From contig CAVVVS010000137.1 in NCBI GenBank assembly GCA_963751355.1, positions 62,001 through 126,000 on the forward strand: DNA of 64,000 bases. Direction: 5' to 3'. The DNA is from CAVVVS01 sp963751355 (lineage in GTDB: Bacteria > Bacteroidota > Ignavibacteria > Ignavibacteriales > Ignavibacteriaceae). Below the pieces are notes generated by a model. It had not been told where the DNA came from, did no database searches, and saw nothing but the letters and a program-made list of their open reading frames with translations. Numbering within the stretch: position 1 is the stretch's first letter; each line of letters begins with the position of its first letter. A program made the translations under genes and the position numbers. Below, piece by piece: positions 8,607 through 18,034 of the stretch.

Positions 8607-10715
8607 ATGAAAAAGAAAGAAAAAGATTGCTCTTCGAAAGAAGTTCTTAATTCAGTTGTAAAGATGTTTTCGTACATAATGCTTTTGTTTGTTTTTATTA
8701 TACGTCCGGGAAATATTTTTGCACAATTTTTCCCACCGATCGGAATCCCGGTTCCAGAGTTTGGAATTGAAGAAACTCACTATATGTATGCGGATTCTCT
8801 TTACAATTTCGGCAATGGTCCGGAAGCATATAAAGATGCAGGTTACGGACCCTATACACACTATGTTGATAATAAGGATTCTAATGCAACCGATGTCAAT
8901 AATCCTTATGGCACGCCGGAAAGACCTCGTTTAACTATTCCGCAAAACCTTCCGGCAGGTAGCGTGGTAGAAGTTCATAACGGACCTTATAATTACTCTC
9001 AACAAATTCATGGTGGAACATATTTGCCTATAAACTACATGTACGGTACTGCCGAAAAACCGATTTTTATACGAGGTGCCGATTCTTCTCATGTATTTGG
9101 AATCAATGGTAACCACAATGTACTTGTAAGATATGCCAACTATTTAATAATGGAAAATGTATTGATTAAAGATGCTGGTATTAAAGTATATCAGCCTACA
9201 AATCATTTTACCCTTAGGTATTCAGAAATAACCGGTGAAAATAATACCGGAATAAGTATTTGGACCTGGAAAACACAATACCATCCCGGAGAGTTGAAGG
9301 AAAATATTGTTATTTATAAAAACTTAATACACGACAACGGACCGTATCCTGCATCTATAGAAACCAATTGTCAAGGAATGATTATAGATAATGCAACTAA
9401 AGATTTATGGATTCTCAATAACACAATTTGTTACAATGGCGACGACGGGATACATGTCCTCGATCGGCATACACAAGGAATTCTTCTCCAAGCTCCGACT
9501 GCTGACCGAGTATTTATCGGTGGAAATGTTATACACCATAACGGCGAAAATGCGGTTGATGTAAAAGGTTCCACGAATGTAATTGTTTCGCAAAATGAAT
9601 GTTACGGGTATGCCAAAGCCGCTGCAGCTTGGGGAGATGCAATCAGGATCAACGACGAAGGCGCTCAAAATAATATTTGGGTAATATATAATAATATTTA
9701 CGATAGCATAATAGGAGTAAATCCGGTTCAGAGTTTGTTCCCGCCGTATATAATCGGTAATGTAATTCGTGATTGCGATAGAGCAATAACCTCCGATGAA
9801 GGAGATGTAATAAATAATACAATCTATAATTGCGGAAACGGTATTGAAGCTGTAAAAGGTCATGTAATGAATAATATTATTGCAAAGATTAGCGGAGATC
9901 CTCTTGCAACAAGGCTGTTAAGTAATAATCTTTTATGGGAAAACGGACAAGGTGATGATTGTACGGATTGCATAACAGCCGATCCTTTATTTATTGATCC
10001 GACAAATAACAATTTTGGTTTACAGCGGGGAAGTCCCGCTATTGACAATGGTATTTCAAGTACAGCATACGATGAGTTTAAAAAGCTTTACAGCGTTGAT
10101 GTAAAAACCGATCTCAACAATTCGGTACGACCCCAGGGAAATAATTGGGATATCGGGGCGCATGAATATGTTACCGGAACATACCCGATTCAATTTAAGC
10201 TAACAACAAATATAACTGGCTCGGGAAATGTAAAACCTTCAATTGCAGATGTGGTTGAAGGAACTGTTATTGCCTTAAAAGCCGAGGCTGATGAAGGATG
10301 GATATTTTCAGAGTGGAGCGGCGATATATCAAGTTCAGATAATCCTCTCAAGATTACAATGGACGCCGATAAAAATGTTACTGCAGTATTTGAGAATTTT
10401 TCAACGGGTGTTGAAGGAAAAACGGAATCTTCAGTGCCCGATAAATATTTTTTATCCAACTATCCTAATCCTTTTAATCCGAGTACAAAGATAGAGTACG
10501 GACTACCCGAATCAGGATATGTTGAACTTTCGGTATATGATATTACAGGCAAAAAAGTTGTGGATTTATTTAAAGGCAGAGAACCTGCCGGGACATACAC
10601 TATTAATTGGAATGCGAAAAATAATAACGGAAATAAGCTTTCCGGCGGAGTATATTTTTTAAGAATTATATCTAAATATTATTCTAAAACAATCAAACTG
10701 ATATATCTGAGATAG
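8607..10715 (+). CDS. Secreted right-handed beta-helix protein with an InlB-like repeat domain and sorting domain
   Basis: A 702-residue exported protein of unknown activity. The N-terminus has a long basic region then a hydrophobic segment ending near FAQF, a signal peptide. Residues of about 80-480 are parallel beta-helix coils rich in NNI, NVI and GI turns (for example LILNNTICYNGDDGIHV-like coils and VIHHNGENAVDVKGS). About residues 530-600 form a short domain with GSGNVKPSIADVVEGT and EADEGWIFSEWSG, typical of the divergent InlB B-repeat module, and the last 85 residues are a YPNPFNPSTKIEY sorting domain ending in IKLIYLR. It follows the PL9-like gene by 60 bases. Such helices are often lyases or hydrolases, but no catalytic signature is evident here. 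Confidence 0.72.
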   Translation: MKKKEKDCSSKEVLNSVVKMFSYIMLLFVFIIRPGNIFAQFFPPIGIPVPEFGIEETHYMYADSLYNFGNGPEAYKDAGYGPYTHYVDNKDSNATDVNNPYGTPERPRLTIPQNLPAGSVVEVHNGPYNYSQQIHGGTYLPINYMYGTAEKPIFIRGADSSHVFGINGNHNVLVRYANYLIMENVLIKDAGIKVYQPTNHFTLRYSEITGENNTGISIWTWKTQYHPGELKENIVIYKNLIHDNGPYPASIETNCQGMIIDNATKDLWILNNTICYNGDDGIHVLDRHTQGILLQAPTADRVFIGGNVIHHNGENAVDVKGSTNVIVSQNECYGYAKAAAAWGDAIRINDEGAQNNIWVIYNNIYDSIIGVNPVQSLFPPYIIGNVIRDCDRAITSDEGDVINNTIYNCGNGIEAVKGHVMNNIIAKISGDPLATRLLSNNLLWENGQGDDCTDCITADPLFIDPTNNNFGLQRGSPAIDNGISSTAYDEFKKLYSVDVKTDLNNSVRPQGNNWDIGAHEYVTGTYPIQFKLTTNITGSGNVKPSIADVVEGTVIALKAEADEGWIFSEWSGDISSSDNPLKITMDADKNVTAVFENFSTGVEGKTESSVPDKYFLSNYPNPFNPSTKIEYGLPESGYVELSVYDITGKKVVDLFKGREPAGTYTINWNAKNNNGNKLSGGVYFLRIISKYYSKTIKLIYLR

Positions 10716-10784
10716 GAATAATTTTGTTGTTTGATTTTATCTATTAACTAAAGATTATTCAACAAAGAAGAAAAAAACAAGACC

Positions 10785-12791
10785 ATGAGAAAAATTAATC
10801 TATATTTTATCGGTTTATTATTATTTATGTTAAAAACAAGCCCTGTTTCGGAAAATACTTATTATATATCTCCTAACGGTAAGGCTACAAATTTAGGAAC
10901 CGAAAATTCTCCTTGGTCTTTGGAAAAAGCTAATCAGTCTTTGCTTCCGGGTGAAACAGCAATTCTTTTGGATGGGACATATACCGGTACACCGATCGCT
11001 CCCGACAATTCCGGTGAACAAGGTGCATATATAACTTTCAGTGCTGCTAACAAACAGAAGGCTGTTTTTCAAGACATTAACGGCATATATGATGGGGAAA
11101 GAGATTCAAACGGACCTGCTGCCGTATTTGTCGATGATAGACGGTACATTGAAATTGACGGAATTAAAGTGTTGAATGTAAAGCGGTGGATTGTAGGAAT
11201 GAAGAGCAATCATATTACCGTTAAAAACAGTTACTTCGAAGGAGGTACCGGCTGGATAAATTGCCGTCTCGGTCAAATCGGTGACGGGATGATAATTCAG
11301 AATAACTACTTTCAAGGCGGAACTGATTTGGTAAGTCAAGACGGAGGTTCGGGACATTTGATCGAAAGAAATTTTTTCGGAGATGCGTCTCATACAGGAC
11401 TTGTTTTATTGGGTGTAAAAAATTCGGTTATCAGAAACAATACACTAACGAATCGTCTGTGGCGGTGCATGGAAGTAGAAAGTTCCCGCTTTGAACCTTA
11501 CGGACACTCTGAATATAATTTAATCGAGAATAATTATTTCGGTTATTCTCCTATTAAAATAATGCAGTATGCCGGTAACAATTCGATTTTACGAAGAAAT
11601 ATCTTTAGTAGAGCAAACGAAGGAATGGGGTGGGCAAATTATTTAGGCAGTGCAAAAACACCTGAAGCATGGCACGATGAGCATAACCGGTTCTATAATA
11701 ATACTATTGCCGAATGCGGAACAAATGAAATTGTTCTGAAGATGATTAATGACAATAAAGCCAACGGGATTGTTCCTTCCGAAAATACTTCGTCGGAAGG
11801 TTACGGGATGACGTATTCAACTAATTTATTTAATCCGCCCGCAGAAGGTTACTCAGATGTGGCTTACGGGGATAACATTTGCGTCAATAATATTTTTTAT
11901 AAGAATGCAAATAGTGTTCAAACCAAATCTTCCGAAACAATACAGGTGGCTTTTATTTGGAATGCCACACCCGAGTTCGGTAGATTTTTCAATAATAATT
12001 TGTATAGCGGAACGAAAGACGCCGATGTATTTTATTTCGATGATGCCGTTTATCAAAAACCACAAGTACCGAGAAACAGTTCAATTGATGTTTTTCAGCA
12101 GACTTATCCGGATTTGGCTGTTGGTAATTTCGAAGCCGATCCTTTGTTTATTGATTCCGAAAACGGCAATTATAGGTTGAGTGAAAACAGTCCGTGTATT
12201 GATGCAGGCATTGCTTTAACGAAAACAACTTCTTCGGGAAACGGAGCGGTGATTCCCATAGAAGATGCTCTTTATTTTATGGACGGATATGGATTGATCG
12301 CTCCTGATACAATATATGTGGACTCAATGAGAGTAACCATTGTAAATGTTGATTACAGTACAAATACCATTACGGTAGACAAAAATATTTCTTGGAATAA
12401 AGGAGATGGAGTATTCGCGGATTACAAAGGCACTGCTCCCGACGTCGGAGCATTTGAATATGACACAACACAAATTGTCGGTGTTAACATTCATGATAAA
12501 CCGGTAATGAACAAATCCTTCTGTTTATTTCAAAATTATCCCAATCCGTTCAATCCAAGCACAATAATTGAGTATAAGTTGGCGATATCGGGTAATGTTG
12601 AACTAACAATTTTCGATATTCTGGGTAGAAAAATAATTGAGCTGTTCAACGGATATAAGACAGCAGGAAATTATAGAATAACATGGAATGCACATGATAA
12701 TAACGGGAAACAATTATCAAGCGGGGTATACTTTTTGAGTATAAGAACGAGGAATTATCATAGAACAATAAAGATGATGTATTTAATATAA
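10785..12791 (+). CDS. Secreted right-handed beta-helix protein with C-terminal sorting domain
   Basis: A 668-residue exported beta-helix protein. The signal peptide MRKINLYFIGLLLFMLKTSP is followed by YYISPNGKATNLGTENSPWS, matching the start of many polysaccharide-lyase helices. Coils include VKNSYFEGGTG, IIQNNYFQGGTD, IERNFFGDASHTG and VIRNNTLTNRLW, each strand ending in an Asn-rich turn. A segment before the C-terminus (DTIYVDSMRVTIVNVDYS) is beta-rich and not helix-like. The last 85 residues, from YPNPFNPSTIIEYKL to TIKMMYLI, are a type A sorting domain. It ends the three-gene beta-helix run. It recalls chondroitinase-B-type folds, but I see no decisive catalytic residues; enzymatic role is inference. 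Confidence 0.72.
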   Translation: MRKINLYFIGLLLFMLKTSPVSENTYYISPNGKATNLGTENSPWSLEKANQSLLPGETAILLDGTYTGTPIAPDNSGEQGAYITFSAANKQKAVFQDINGIYDGERDSNGPAAVFVDDRRYIEIDGIKVLNVKRWIVGMKSNHITVKNSYFEGGTGWINCRLGQIGDGMIIQNNYFQGGTDLVSQDGGSGHLIERNFFGDASHTGLVLLGVKNSVIRNNTLTNRLWRCMEVESSRFEPYGHSEYNLIENNYFGYSPIKIMQYAGNNSILRRNIFSRANEGMGWANYLGSAKTPEAWHDEHNRFYNNTIAECGTNEIVLKMINDNKANGIVPSENTSSEGYGMTYSTNLFNPPAEGYSDVAYGDNICVNNIFYKNANSVQTKSSETIQVAFIWNATPEFGRFFNNNLYSGTKDADVFYFDDAVYQKPQVPRNSSIDVFQQTYPDLAVGNFEADPLFIDSENGNYRLSENSPCIDAGIALTKTTSSGNGAVIPIEDALYFMDGYGLIAPDTIYVDSMRVTIVNVDYSTNTITVDKNISWNKGDGVFADYKGTAPDVGAFEYDTTQIVGVNIHDKPVMNKSFCLFQNYPNPFNPSTIIEYKLAISGNVELTIFDILGRKIIELFNGYKTAGNYRITWNAHDNNGKQLSSGVYFLSIRTRNYHRTIKMMYLI

Positions 12792-12929
12792 TGTCTATAT
12801 GGTGCAAGAATTATTTTTATAATTTGATTAGATTTTTTTTGAAGTCAGGATTTTTTGGTGTTGATAATTATTTGCTTTAAATTGATGATTATAGCATCTT
12901 TTGCTTCCGGACAGTCCAAATAGTCCGGA

Positions 12930-13314
12930 ATGATCAAGAATCAAAGTCAATTAACTGAAGCGGCGGAAGGGTTTATTTGGAAAATGATTCCCGAAGTTTC
13001 CAGAATATTCAAACTTAATAATTATTAATACTCATTATAAAGCCGGGACTCCGGAATATCTAAAAACTCCTGTACGTGTCCCAATGTTTGGTGGTTCTGC
13101 AGATAAGTTTCACATTTACGGAATGTGGAGGAAAGATAAAAACAACATTTGGTTCTATCATAATGGGAAAAAGGTTGCATAGGACTTCCTCGAACCAAGT
13201 TATATGATTTTTGATACGGAGTGTTTACTTGGATGGGATTGCCTACGATGGAAAATCTTATTAATAGTAACAAAAAATACATTGGAAGTTGATTGAATAA
13301 GAGTATGGAGATAA
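12930..13314 (+). pseudogene. Remnant of a GH16-like glycoside hydrolase with the middle deleted
   Basis: The gap between the third beta-helix gene and the second acetylesterase contains pieces of a GH16 (agarase/porphyranase/laminarinase type) gene. From ATG 12930 one frame reads EGFIWKMIPEVSRIF, similar to the N-terminal strand of such enzymes, then stops. A second frame from about 13021 reads NTHYKAGTPEYLKTP, FHIYGMWRKDKNNIWFYHNG (the HxYGxxW..xxIxFYxDG strand pair) and SYMIFDTE, interrupted by TAG after KKVA. Near the end GLPTMENL appears in a third frame, and EVD-stop-IRVWR returns in the second, matching a VDWIRVWR C-terminus with TGG changed to TGA. The catalytic ExDxxE region is missing, so the gene is dead. 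Confidence 0.55.
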
Positions 13315-13355
13315 GTTAATAAATAATTTATTTAGGATTTTTACATGAGGTATTC

Positions 13356-14897
13356 ATGTCTGTAAAAGAAATAAGAACGGTCGTTTTTATAACAATTGTT
13401 TTTTTCAGTTCGTCGGTCTTTCCCAAAGTCGAATTGCCTTCCATAATAAGTGATCATATGGTAATTCAGCAGAATGCAAATGTTCCGATTTGGGGATGGG
13501 GCAAAGCAGGTGAGTTAGTAAAAGTAAAAGGGAACTGGATGGATGGAGCAGTATCGACAACAACCAGTGAAAACGGGAAATGGTTTGTTATGATTAAATC
13601 TCCTTCAGCAGGAAAAACATACGAAATAGTAATTGAAGGTGAGAACGAAATAGTAATTAAAGATGTTTTAGCTGGAGAAGTGTGGCTCGCGTCGGGTCAA
13701 TCCCAAATGGCATTTGAGATGAAAAATGTAGATAGCGCAAAACAAGAAATTGCTAATTCAGATTATCCGGAGATACGGTTATTTCATGTAGAACATACTT
13801 ATGCAGCTAAACCGCAGGAAGACTGCAACGGAAAATGGGTTGCATGCAGTTCCCAATCGGTAAGATTATTTTCGGCTGTGGCTTATTTCTTTGGAAGGGA
13901 TTTATACAAAAAATTAAATATTCCTATAGGTTTGATAAGTGCAAGCAAAGGAGGTTCACCGATTGAATCATGGATAAGCAATAAAGCCTTAGTTGATGAT
14001 CTTATGCTGTCGTCGGAATTAAATAATATGTGGAAAAAATGGGAAGAAGAATATCCGGCTTCTAAGGAAAAGTTTGATAGAGAATTAAAAGTCTGGGAAA
14101 AGAATAATAAACCCAGAAATGAAAAGCCTGAAGTACCGGTTTCAGTTGATATGATTGAAAAACCTCACCGAAGATCTAGTTATTTATATAACGCAATGAT
14201 AGCTCCGATAGTTCCTTACTCGATTAAAGGAGTGATTTGGTACCAAGGAGGGAATAATATGGATCGACCTATTCAGTACAGAAAACTCTTTCCTTTGTTA
14301 ATCCGGGATTGGAGAAGTGAATGGGACATCGGGAATTTTCCTTTTTATTATTGTCAGCTTACCCCTTACAATTATAAAAACGAAAGTGACTTAGAAAAAG
14401 GTACACTGCTTAGAGAATCTCAGGCAATGGCAATGAGTATTCCGAATACAGGAATGGTTGTTACCGTTGATATAGGTGATCTTAATGTTGGACATCCTAC
14501 GGATAAACAGGATGTAGGAAAACGATTGGCTCTTTGGGCATTGGCTAAAACATACGGTTTCAGCAATCTTGTTTATTCGGGGCCTATGTACAAATCGATG
14601 GAAATAGAAGGCAGTAAAATAAGAATACATTTTGACTATGCCGGTTCGGGATTAATGAAAAAAGGAAGAAAATTAACGCAGTTTAAAATAGCCGGAAAGG
14701 ATAGAAAATTTTATAAAGCAGATGCAGTGATTGATGGATCGACTGTCGTAGTTTATAGTGATAAAGTCCCGAAACCTGTAGCTGTTAGATTTAGCTGGAG
14801 TATAAATGTAATTCCAAAACTCTATAACAAGGAGGGCTTGCCTGCAGCTCCATTCAGAACGGACAATTGGCAAATCCTAAAAAAATGTGCTGAATGA
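13356..14897 (+). CDS. Sialate O-acetylesterase-like SGNH hydrolase, exported (copy 2)
   Basis: A 513-residue paralogue of the gene at 2358-3878, alignable over its full length. After a signal peptide (about residues 1-25, ending VFPK) it has LPSIISDHMVIQQ, the nucleophile block GEVWLASGQSQM, IWYQGGNNMDRP and the Asp/His block VDIGDLNVGHPTDKQDVGKRL. One difference from copy 1 is SQM for SNM in the block I motif, so the usual Asn is replaced by Gln next to the nucleophile. ATG 13356 has GAGG at 13344-13347. The gene stands between a GH16 remnant and a 536-base non-coding gap, apparently ending a unit. Role: removing O-acetyl groups from glycan in the periplasm or outside. Confidence 0.86.
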   Translation: MSVKEIRTVVFITIVFFSSSVFPKVELPSIISDHMVIQQNANVPIWGWGKAGELVKVKGNWMDGAVSTTTSENGKWFVMIKSPSAGKTYEIVIEGENEIVIKDVLAGEVWLASGQSQMAFEMKNVDSAKQEIANSDYPEIRLFHVEHTYAAKPQEDCNGKWVACSSQSVRLFSAVAYFFGRDLYKKLNIPIGLISASKGGSPIESWISNKALVDDLMLSSELNNMWKKWEEEYPASKEKFDRELKVWEKNNKPRNEKPEVPVSVDMIEKPHRRSSYLYNAMIAPIVPYSIKGVIWYQGGNNMDRPIQYRKLFPLLIRDWRSEWDIGNFPFYYCQLTPYNYKNESDLEKGTLLRESQAMAMSIPNTGMVVTVDIGDLNVGHPTDKQDVGKRLALWALAKTYGFSNLVYSGPMYKSMEIEGSKIRIHFDYAGSGLMKKGRKLTQFKIAGKDRKFYKADAVIDGSTVVVYSDKVPKPVAVRFSWSINVIPKLYNKEGLPAAPFRTDNWQILKKCAE

Positions 14898-15195
14898 ATT
14901 TGATAAATTATTCAAATTAACCATTTATGATTAGGGTAAATTCAAAAGCCACCCACAAAATTATGTCTTTCCGAAAGTATCCCTGGATTGATTTAATTAA
15001 CACACTAAAATAATTCAAATAATTAATAAGCATTTGTGCACAATAGTGTTAATTCATGGATAAGTATTCTAATCTAAGTAAAGCGGTCGACATGAATAAA
15101 TCAATAATTTAATAAATAATATATAGGTAAGAACTTTATTGCAAAGCTGATTTAGGCATTATTTTATTTCTATGTGATTTATCAATTGCCGCTAA

Positions 15196-15237
15196 ATACC
15201 TGAATCTACCACTCATTCCTTAATAATTGATTGATAG
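15196..15237 (+). promoter_or_regulatory. Repeated intergenic motif, copy E
   Basis: The 536-base gap at 14898-15433 has no credible gene. It contains ATACCTGAATC, ACCACTCATTCCTTAATAA and TTGATTGATAG, a slightly shortened copy of the motif, about 197 bases before the BNR gene. It is followed by an AT-rich AAATTTTAAAATGAAATAG similar to that following other copies. Likely regulatory or promoter element; inference from recurrence. Confidence 0.5.
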
Positions 15238-15433
15238 TGGGGAAAATTTTAAAATGAAATAGAATAATAGATTTTGATTAAATAATGTAAATGTAAAAAT
15301 AACACAGTTTTTATTAGCGACGAGAATTAATAAAATAAAAATTGAACCGCTCATGAGAATACGTTTAAATACCGGTTTACTATTTTCTGCAATTACAACA
15401 TGAATATTTTCCAATAATATAATTTCTTGTAAA

Positions 15434-17587
15434 ATGAGTAAAAAAATTTTCCTATTAATTTTAATTCCATTTATAGTCTTGGTAATCAGTGGCTATACCG
15501 ATTGGAAACGTCTCGGTCCGGGTGGAGGCGGCTTTATTGTGGATATTATATGTCACCCTAATGATCCCAATATTGTTTGGGCTGAAACCGATTTAACCGG
15601 AATATTCAAATCTACCGACGGAGGGAAAAATTTTCGCAGAATGTCCGGACCAATTGAGAGAAAGGAACGTTTATTTGAATGGATGCGAGGTCTTGGTCAT
15701 GAACTGGTTTATGATCTTTCAGATCCGAATATAATGTACTGGGCAATGGACGGAGGTATATATACCGTTCCGGGATTGTACAAATCTACCGATGGAGGTG
15801 AAACTTGGTTTAAAATTCCCGGTTCACCAGATTTGGCGCCGGCTTCAATTGTCGTAGATTATAACGGTGTAATTTACGGAGTCAAACATAAGAAGATGTA
15901 TATTTCCACCGATAAGGGAAAATCATGGATACAGAAACCAGATGTCCCGACTTATTATTCGGGTGACGACTATTCATGGAGAAGACATCACCGGATTATT
16001 GTCTATACTACCAGAGACAACAAAATAATAATCGGTGATAGAAGAGATGGTACAGGTCTATATTATACTTCGGATAAAGGAAATACTTGGCACCAGGTTT
16101 TAAAAGGCACTCAAATTATGGATGTTGCATGTTCTCCTATAACTCCTGGTCTCATAATGGCGCTGGAGCAGGACGGAAGGATATTTCATTCAGATGACGG
16201 GTGTAAAAGTTTTAAACTGGTTAGTACTATTAAAAGTTCATATTTTCAATGGGATAAGAGACCTATTTTTTTCGGGGGAATTGCAATTAATAATGATAAT
16301 TATGTAATGGCTGTCGGAAGATATGAAATGGGAATAAGCAAGGACGCTGGTTTACACTTTACAGTTTATAAAGAGAATCAGGTTACATGGAATCCGGGAG
16401 ATTTCATTTTTCCAAATAGGCAAACGAATATGGGTCTCTTTAAGTGTAATAGATTGGCAGCGTCTCCGGCTTCCAATCGTTGGTATTCTTCCGGAGGGGA
16501 AGTTATTAAAAGAAGCGACGATAACGGTAAATCATGGCGAGGTCTTTGTAACGGAATTGATATTTTGTGCGTATATACACCGCCGGTAATAGACGAAACA
16601 AATCCTAACATAATACATATTGGTGCCGGGGATAATGGTCATTATTATTCTACCGACGGCGGAAAAACCTGGCATTCAACCGAAACGGAAATGAAAACTG
16701 TTGTTGGTCTGGCACAGGATCCGAACAATCCGAATATTTATTATAAGATGTACAGACATCCTCCAGATAAAGCTTTAATTTATAAATCATTTGATAGAGG
16801 AATGACTTGGAAAGAAATGAGCGCCATACCGGCGAACTTTGATTATTCAGTGAAGGACTCTACGTTTTTAAATAAATTCTTAGGTGCAATGAGTGTTGAT
16901 CCCGCTAATTCCAAACGTATTTATGCATGCGCCAGAGCTACCGACGGATTATATAAATCGGAAGACGGCGGAAAAAGTTTTAAGAGAGTGCTGAGATTGG
17001 ATCACCCCTGGCAGTTGGAAGTAACCAAACAGGGAACAGTTTTTATATGCAGTTGGGATTCAAAAGGATTATTCCGAAGTACCGATCACGGAAAAAGCTT
17101 CGAAGAAATTCATAAAGGATGGGTAAATGATTTTGCGGTTCATCCAAAAAATGAAAATATAATTTACATGAATGTCGGTTCATTATATAACGCTTGGGCG
17201 TCAGCACGAGTTTTACCTTCTTATGAAAAACACAGGTATCACGGAAAACCCGGAAAGGGTAAACTTTATAAAACGGTAGACGGCGGTAATCACTGGAAAC
17301 TTTTAGGCAGCTTTGACGGCTTTGCAATTTATATTGCTCCTAATTTTCCCAATGTTATGCTAATGTCGACACGAGAAGGCGGAAAAGGAATTGTAAGAAG
17401 TACTGATGCGGGTCTAACATGGAAATCGATTCAAAATTCACACGCCAATTATCATCCTACAGGATTTGTTTATGGAGGAATTCCCGGACGCGTTTATACA
17501 TGGAATCATAATCTTGAAAGAATAGATAACATTCAAATTGATGAATTTCACGATAATAATAAAAATTCGATTTACAAAAATGAGTAA
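15434..17587 (+). CDS. Secreted BNR/sortilin-type beta-propeller, GH74-like, without sorting domain
   Basis: A 717-residue exported protein that probably binds or cuts a polysaccharide outside the cell. After a signal peptide (MSKKIFLLILIPFIVLVISG) comes GPGGGGFIVDIICHPNDPN and AETDLTGIFKSTDGG, which resemble the first blade of GH74 xyloglucanases, where the Asp of the TD pair is catalytic. About eleven Asp-box-like turns follow (STDGGKNF, STDGGETW, STDKGKSW, TSDKGNTW, SDDNGKSW, STDGGKTW, SFDRGMTW, SEDGGKSF, STDHGKSF, TVDGGNHW, STDAGLTW), enough for a tandem propeller. It ends without the FlgD-like domain found on its paralogue at 24702-27110. Regulatory motif E lies upstream. Enzyme or binding protein cannot be separated by eye. 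Confidence 0.75.
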   Translation: MSKKIFLLILIPFIVLVISGYTDWKRLGPGGGGFIVDIICHPNDPNIVWAETDLTGIFKSTDGGKNFRRMSGPIERKERLFEWMRGLGHELVYDLSDPNIMYWAMDGGIYTVPGLYKSTDGGETWFKIPGSPDLAPASIVVDYNGVIYGVKHKKMYISTDKGKSWIQKPDVPTYYSGDDYSWRRHHRIIVYTTRDNKIIIGDRRDGTGLYYTSDKGNTWHQVLKGTQIMDVACSPITPGLIMALEQDGRIFHSDDGCKSFKLVSTIKSSYFQWDKRPIFFGGIAINNDNYVMAVGRYEMGISKDAGLHFTVYKENQVTWNPGDFIFPNRQTNMGLFKCNRLAASPASNRWYSSGGEVIKRSDDNGKSWRGLCNGIDILCVYTPPVIDETNPNIIHIGAGDNGHYYSTDGGKTWHSTETEMKTVVGLAQDPNNPNIYYKMYRHPPDKALIYKSFDRGMTWKEMSAIPANFDYSVKDSTFLNKFLGAMSVDPANSKRIYACARATDGLYKSEDGGKSFKRVLRLDHPWQLEVTKQGTVFICSWDSKGLFRSTDHGKSFEEIHKGWVNDFAVHPKNENIIYMNVGSLYNAWASARVLPSYEKHRYHGKPGKGKLYKTVDGGNHWKLLGSFDGFAIYIAPNFPNVMLMSTREGGKGIVRSTDAGLTWKSIQNSHANYHPTGFVYGGIPGRVYTWNHNLERIDNIQIDEFHDNNKNSIYKNE

Positions 17588-17777
17588 TTGTAAAGCTAAT
17601 TTATTAAATAAATAGTGAAACATTGCATTGAAATTATAATGAACAATATTAGAAGCTTGATTTTAAAGTCTAACACATTAAGAGAGTACTTCTCCTATCT
17701 TTACCCAGCCAAAAATAAATATTTGTTTTTCACCGGATGCACATATGATAGCTAATTATGGATGACTGTTTAATTTA

Positions 17778-17890
17778 TTGTCTATTCCGGACACGGGATA
17801 TGAATCAATGGAAATAAAAGGCAATATAAAAATAAGAATATATTTTTAGTATGTCGGTTCAGGGTTGATGAAAAAAGGTAATATTAAACT
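17778..17890 (+). pseudogene. Fragment of a third sialate O-acetylesterase gene
   Basis: The 17588-18034 gap contains a stretch that aligns at the DNA level with the 3' part of the acetylesterase at about 14569-14680. It translates as YESMEIKGNIKIRIYF, stop, YVGSGLMKKG, against YKSMEIEGSKIRIHFDYAGSGLMKKG in the intact gene, with an in-frame TAG and small indels. Upstream bases TGTCTATTCCGG match VYSG. The rest of the gene is not recognisable. It shows a third copy once lay here, between the propeller and the TonB receptor. Confidence 0.6.
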
Positions 17891-18034
17891 GTTGAATAAT
17901 TCTAATGATTTTAAACAAAAATTTGCTTGCGATATACCACCTATTTCTCAATGGTACCGTTCGTTCCCTTGCAACTTTTTTTTAGAAATTTATTTATTAT
18001 GTTATTCATAAATAAAACATATAGAAAAATTATT

